Source of the DNA: Actinomadura oligospora ATCC 43269
GTDB taxonomy: Bacteria > Actinomycetota > Actinomycetes > Streptosporangiales > Streptosporangiaceae
Length of the DNA stretch: 64,000 nucleotides
Direction: 5' to 3'
NCBI RefSeq assembly: GCF_000518265.1
Contig: NZ_JADG01000017.1
Span: forward strand, 124,001-188,000
Part shown: positions 60,512 through 64,000 of the stretch, piece by piece
Layout: each line of letters opens with the position of its first letter
How positions within the stretch are numbered: the stretch's first letter is position 1
Position numbers and translations under genes: made by a program
The notes under the pieces: generated by a model
Seen by the model: only the letters and a program-made list of their open reading frames with translations
Told to the model about the DNA's origin: nothing
Database searches by the model: none

Positions 60512-61993
60512 ATGCCCTCCGCCGCGCACTCCCGCGTGCCGTCCGCGCCCCAGCCCCCCGGTTTCCGCATGCCCCCGGCCGCCCAGGTCGCCCGGCTCAT
60601 GGCCGACCCGCTCGGCTTCTACGAGGCGGGCCGCCGCCGGTTCGGGCCGATCTTCACCCTGCGGTACCCGGGCCTCCCGCCCGAGGTCTGCGTCGCGACC
60701 GCCGAGCTGGCCGAGGAGGTGTTCGCCACCGACGGCGGGCCGGGCCGCGCGGGCGAGATGCGGCGCGCGTTCATCGGCCCGCTGGTCGGCGAGGAGTCGC
60801 TGCTCTGCCTGGACGGCGATCCGTGGTGGCGGCACCGCCGCCTGGTCAGTCCGCCGCTGCACGGCCGCGCGGTCGCCTCCTGGGCGGACCGGATCGCCGA
60901 GATCGCCGTGGCCGAGGCCGCGCGCTGGCCGGTCGGCGTCGCCATGCCGCTGCGTCCCGCGATGGAGCGGATCACCCTCGAGGTCATCATCCGCGTGGTG
61001 TTCGGCATCGAAGACGCGCGGCGGCTCGGCGCGCTCCGCACGCTGCTTCCCCGGCTGATGCGTCTCGCGGGGTCGGCGGCGCTGGTCCGCATCCCGCCGA
61101 ACGCCCGCGAGCGCGCGCTCGCCTCCCCGCTGCTGTTGCGCGCGGGCGTGCTGCCCACCACGCGCTACGTCCGCGCGCGGGACGAGGTGGACGCGATCCT
61201 GTACGACGAGATCGCGCGCCGCCGCGCCGAGCCGGACGCGACGGCCGGAGCCTCCGACGTGCTGTCGCAACTCGTCGCCGCGCGCGACGAGGAAGGCGCG
61301 CCGCTGACCGGACGGGAGATCCGGGACGAGCTGATGACGCTGCTCGCCGCCGGGCACGAGACCACCGCGACCTCGCTGGCGTGGACGTTCGAGCGCCTCG
61401 TCCGGACGCCGCACGCGATGGACTCGCTCGTCGCCGAGCTCACGTCCGGCCCGTCCGCCGCGCGCGGTGGCTCGTCCGCGCGCGGAGACTCGCCAACCGG
61501 ACGCGGGGGCTCGTCCGCCGGACGCGGGGAGACGTCCTACCTGGACGCGGTCGTCAAGGAGGGACTGCGCGCGCGGCCGGTCGTGCTCGGCGCGCCGAGG
61601 CTGCTGGACGACACGGCGAAGATCGGCGGCTACGAGATCCCGGCGGGCTGGTACCTGTCGGCGTCGATCCCGCTGGTGCTGAGCGATCCGGAGGCGTTCC
61701 CGTCGCCGGAGCTGTTCCGTCCGGAGCGGTTCCTCGCGGAGGCGTCGTCGCCCGAGGCCGTGGCGCGCGCGAACCGGGCGTGGATTCCGTTCGGCGGCGG
61801 CCGGCGCTACTGCGCAGGCGCGCAGCTCGCACTGTTGGAGATGCGCGTGGTGCTCGCCGAGGTGCTACGGCGCGTGACGCTGACGGCGGCGCGCCCGGAG
61901 GCCGAGAAACGGCGGCTCAAGAACGTCACGCTCGTGCCGGCCAGATCGGCGCTGGTCATCGCGCGTCCGAGAGAGGGCGGGGCGTCGTGGTGA
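60512..61993 (+). CDS. Cytochrome P450
   Basis: A 493-aa P450 with AGGAG upstream. I-helix AAGHETTATSLAW (279-291), ExxR motif at Glu350-Arg353 (KEGLRARPV), PERF-like FRPERFLAE (402-410) and heme motif FGGGRRYCAGA with Cys434. The C-terminal layout and AGHETT fit the class E/CYP4-CYP110-like bacterial group that hydroxylates fatty acids or terpenoids. Between J and K helices is a Gly/Ser/Arg-rich insert (about 311-341) made of imperfect repeats. No ferredoxin gene adjoins, so redox partners come from elsewhere. Substrate unknown. Confidence 0.93.
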   Translation: MPSAAHSRVPSAPQPPGFRMPPAAQVARLMADPLGFYEAGRRRFGPIFTLRYPGLPPEVCVATAELAEEVFATDGGPGRAGEMRRAFIGPLVGEESLLCLDGDPWWRHRRLVSPPLHGRAVASWADRIAEIAVAEAARWPVGVAMPLRPAMERITLEVIIRVVFGIEDARRLGALRTLLPRLMRLAGSAALVRIPPNARERALASPLLLRAGVLPTTRYVRARDEVDAILYDEIARRRAEPDATAGASDVLSQLVAARDEEGAPLTGREIRDELMTLLAAGHETTATSLAWTFERLVRTPHAMDSLVAELTSGPSAARGGSSARGDSPTGRGGSSAGRGETSYLDAVVKEGLRARPVVLGAPRLLDDTAKIGGYEIPAGWYLSASIPLVLSDPEAFPSPELFRPERFLAEASSPEAVARANRAWIPFGGGRRYCAGAQLALLEMRVVLAEVLRRVTLTAARPEAEKRRLKNVTLVPARSALVIARPREGGASW

Positions 61994-62051
61994 ACCCTGT
62001 CGGAACCGGACGGAAGAAGATGACGACTAAGGCACGGTCCACTTCAGACTG

Positions 62052-62081
62052 TTGACACCCGTGCCGTGAGGACGGTTGATA
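62052..62081 (+). promoter_or_regulatory. Promoter candidate before the LuxR/AAA gene
   Basis: TTGACA (62052-62057), 18 nt, TTGATA (62076-62081). It is the best sigma-70-like element in the 222-bp gap, about 135 bp before the ATG at 62216. Confidence 0.4.
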
Positions 62082-62215
62082 GCACTGTGACGATCGGGGG
62101 GGAGCTGATCACTCGAACCGACCGTCCACTCGGTAGAGTGGCCCCCGCGATCGACGCATTCGCGACAAGAGTACCAACACGGCGTATCGACCGCCTGTCT
62201 CTGGTGGGGTGTGGA

Positions 62216-64000
62216 CATGGATGGTCGTACGGACCAGCAGCGCGCGGACCGTCCGCGCCCGGCCGGGCACAGTCCGGGCGGCCCGGCGACGGGGCGTGGT
62301 CCGGGCGAGCGGAACGACGCGCGTCCCGGCCAGGTTCCGCTGGTCGGACGGCACGACGTCCTCCAGGTCCTCGACGAGAGCCTCGACGAGGCCGCCGCGG
62401 GCGTGTTCCGCTTCGTCGCGCTCGCGGGTGAGCCCGGCGCGGGCAAGACGCGCCTGCTCGGCGAGCTGACCGCGGGCGCGGTCGCCCGCAAGCTCGCGGT
62501 GTCGTCCGGACGGGCCGCCGAGTTCGAGCAGGAGATGCCGTTCGGCGCGGTCGTCGACGCGCTCGACGACCACCTGGAGGAACACCTCCCCGAGCTCGGT
62601 CCCGCGACCGTGAAGCTGCTGCTCCCGGTCTTCCCCGCGCTCGCCGCCGTCGTGCAGGGCACGATGCCGACGGTCACCGGCAACACCCCCGTCGCCCGCT
62701 ACCAGCTGTACCGCGCGGTGCGCCGCCTGCTCGAGCAGCTCGCCGCCGAGGACGGCCTCGTCCTCATCCTGGACGACGTGCACTGGGCGGACGAGGGGAC
62801 GATCGAGCTGCTCGACTACCTCGTCCGGCACCCTCCGCGCGCCCGCGTGATCATCGCGGTGGCCTACCGTCCGGCGCAGGCGTCGGCGCGGCTCGCGGCG
62901 CTCGTCGAGGCGTCGCTGCAGGGCGCGTGCGGGCATCGCGTCCGGGTCCGTCCGCTGACCGAGGACGAGGTCGCGCAGGTGCTCGGCCCGAACGTCACCG
63001 CGACGCGCTGCCGCGAGCTGTTCGAGGCCAGCGGCGGCAACCCGTTCTACCTGGAGGCGCTCGCCCGCAGCGAGGAGCCGCTCGCCGAGGGACCGCGGGA
63101 GGGCGACCTGCCGCCCGCCGTCCGCGCGGCGTTGCAGATGGAGCTGAGCGGCCTGTCCCCCGACGCGCTCCGCGTCGCGCAGGGCGCCGCGGTCGCCGCC
63201 GACGAGTTCGCCCCCGCGCTCGCCGCCGTCGCCGCCGAGGTGTCCGACCCGGTCGCGCTGTCGGCGCTGGACGAACTGGTCGCGCGCGACATCGTCCGGC
63301 CGGGCGCGGGACGGTTCCGCTTCCGGCACCCGCTCGTCCGGCACGCGGCGTACGGGTCGGCGGCGGCGGGCTGGCGGCTGGCCGCGCACGCCCGCATCGC
63401 GACCTACCTCGCCGAGATCGGCGCGGTCGCCGCGGTCCGCGCCCGGCACGTCGAACGCTCCGGGCGCGTCGGGGACCGTCCCGCGATCGCCACGCTCGTG
63501 GAGGCCGGACGCGCCTACGCGACGCAGGCCCCGGTGACGGCCGCGCACTGGCTGAAGGCGGCGCTGCGGCTGATGCCGGAGAACGCCCCCGGGGGCGCGG
63601 GGCTGCCGTCCCGGATCGACCTGCTGATGGAGCTCGCGCAGGTGCAGTCGGTCGGCGGCGCGCTCACCGAGGGCCGCGAGACCGCGCGCACGCTACTCCG
63701 GCTGCTGCCCGGCGACGCCTACGAGCGGCGCGCCAAGGCGGCCCGGCTCGCCGCGCTCATGGAACGCCAGCTGGACCGTCCGCACGAGGCCCGGTCGCTG
63801 CTGCTGGACGAGCTGCGCAACATGCCCGACCCGCGCTCCCCCGCCGCGATCCCGCTGCGGATGCGGCTGGTCGCCGAGCGCACCATGCGGCTGGAGTTCC
63901 GCGCCGCGCAGGCCGTCCTGGACCTGATGCCGGACGACTCCGACGACTGGGAGCCGAGCCTGAGGGTCGCGGTCGCCGCGCTGCGCCCGATGCCCGCCTT
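62216..64000 (+). CDS. Large AAA/STAND ATPase regulator, probable LuxR-type, 3' end missing
   Basis: 595 codons are visible, running off the window. After a disordered basic start, PLVGRHDVLQVLDESLDEAA opens the ATPase: Walker A LAGEPGAGKTRLL, Walker B VLILDDVHWADEGT, and the sensor-like VIIAVAYRPAQAS. Then ASGGNPFYLEALARSEEPLA, FRFRHPLVRHAAY and the helical repeats (MELAQVQSVGGALTEGRETA) of MalT-like regulators. Such proteins usually end, after 900-1000 aa, in a LuxR HTH, which would be beyond the window, so the LuxR call is inferred. The ATG at 62216 has a GGTGGGGTG stretch upstream. Confidence 0.88.

Overview
The window is about 72 percent GC, uses many GTG starts, packs genes tightly on both strands and carries actinobacterial families (ABATE/CGNR regulators, an ImuA'-ImuB-DnaE2 mutasome under a mycobacterial-type LexA box, Ser/Thr kinase, MMPL transporter). 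It looks like chromosomal DNA of a filamentous actinomycete; the protein styles suggest the Streptosporangiales, perhaps Actinomadura, which is an inference. I saw no tRNA, rRNA, insertion sequence, phage or CRISPR array.

Layout. 1-4.5 kb: truncated TetR gene with its operator, a 35-aa ORF translationally coupled to a membrane glycosyltransferase, and two exported proteins of unknown function. 4.6-12.7 kb: a minus-strand run (PLP-dependent Cds1-like enzyme, MFS exporter, APH-type kinase), then MBL hydrolase, type B carboxylesterase, SDR protein, and an alpha/beta hydrolase divergent from a CGNR regulator. 13.3-19.3 kb: MarR/esterase and ArsR/hydrolase divergent pairs, a large beta-helix-like membrane protein, and a LigB-type dioxygenase. 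19.3-22.9 kb: an amidohydrolase divergent from a glutamine-synthetase-like enzyme (the two halves of fungal FluG and plant NodGS as separate genes), then a secreted HNH-like protein behind a structured leader. 23-29.4 kb: second CGNR protein, MBL hydrolase, O-methyltransferase, LysR remnant, 94-aa orphan, degenerate 18-bp repeats and RecD2 helicase. 29.5-33 kb: a secreted M28 peptidase and secreted aldose 1-epimerase operon with a textbook terminator. 33-36 kb: an mtnA gene that has lost its middle third, third CGNR protein, MFS transporter and hydroxyacid dehydrogenase.

36.1-41.7 kb is the SOS mutagenesis operon imuA'-imuB-dnaE2, all cistrons overlapping, directly behind a perfect LexA box. 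41.8-50 kb holds a lipoprotein polysaccharide deacetylase, a kinase with an extracellular propeller, an MMPL transporter, a Ppx/GppA phosphatase, a LURP-one protein and a small membrane protein. 50-55.5 kb is a ribose-type operon lacI-rbsA-rbsCB-rbsK, autoregulated through two LacI operators, in which permease and binding protein are one polypeptide. 55.8-64 kb carries an FAD oxidoreductase, GNAT, secreted glycerophosphodiesterase, aldo/keto reductase, cytochrome P450 and the first 595 codons of a large ATPase regulator cut by the window end.

The points most worth following up are the internally deleted mtnA, the split FluG/NodGS pair, the RbsC-RbsB fusion, the leader that can hide a Shine-Dalgarno site before a secreted HNH-like protein, and the small ORF coupled to the glycosyltransferase.
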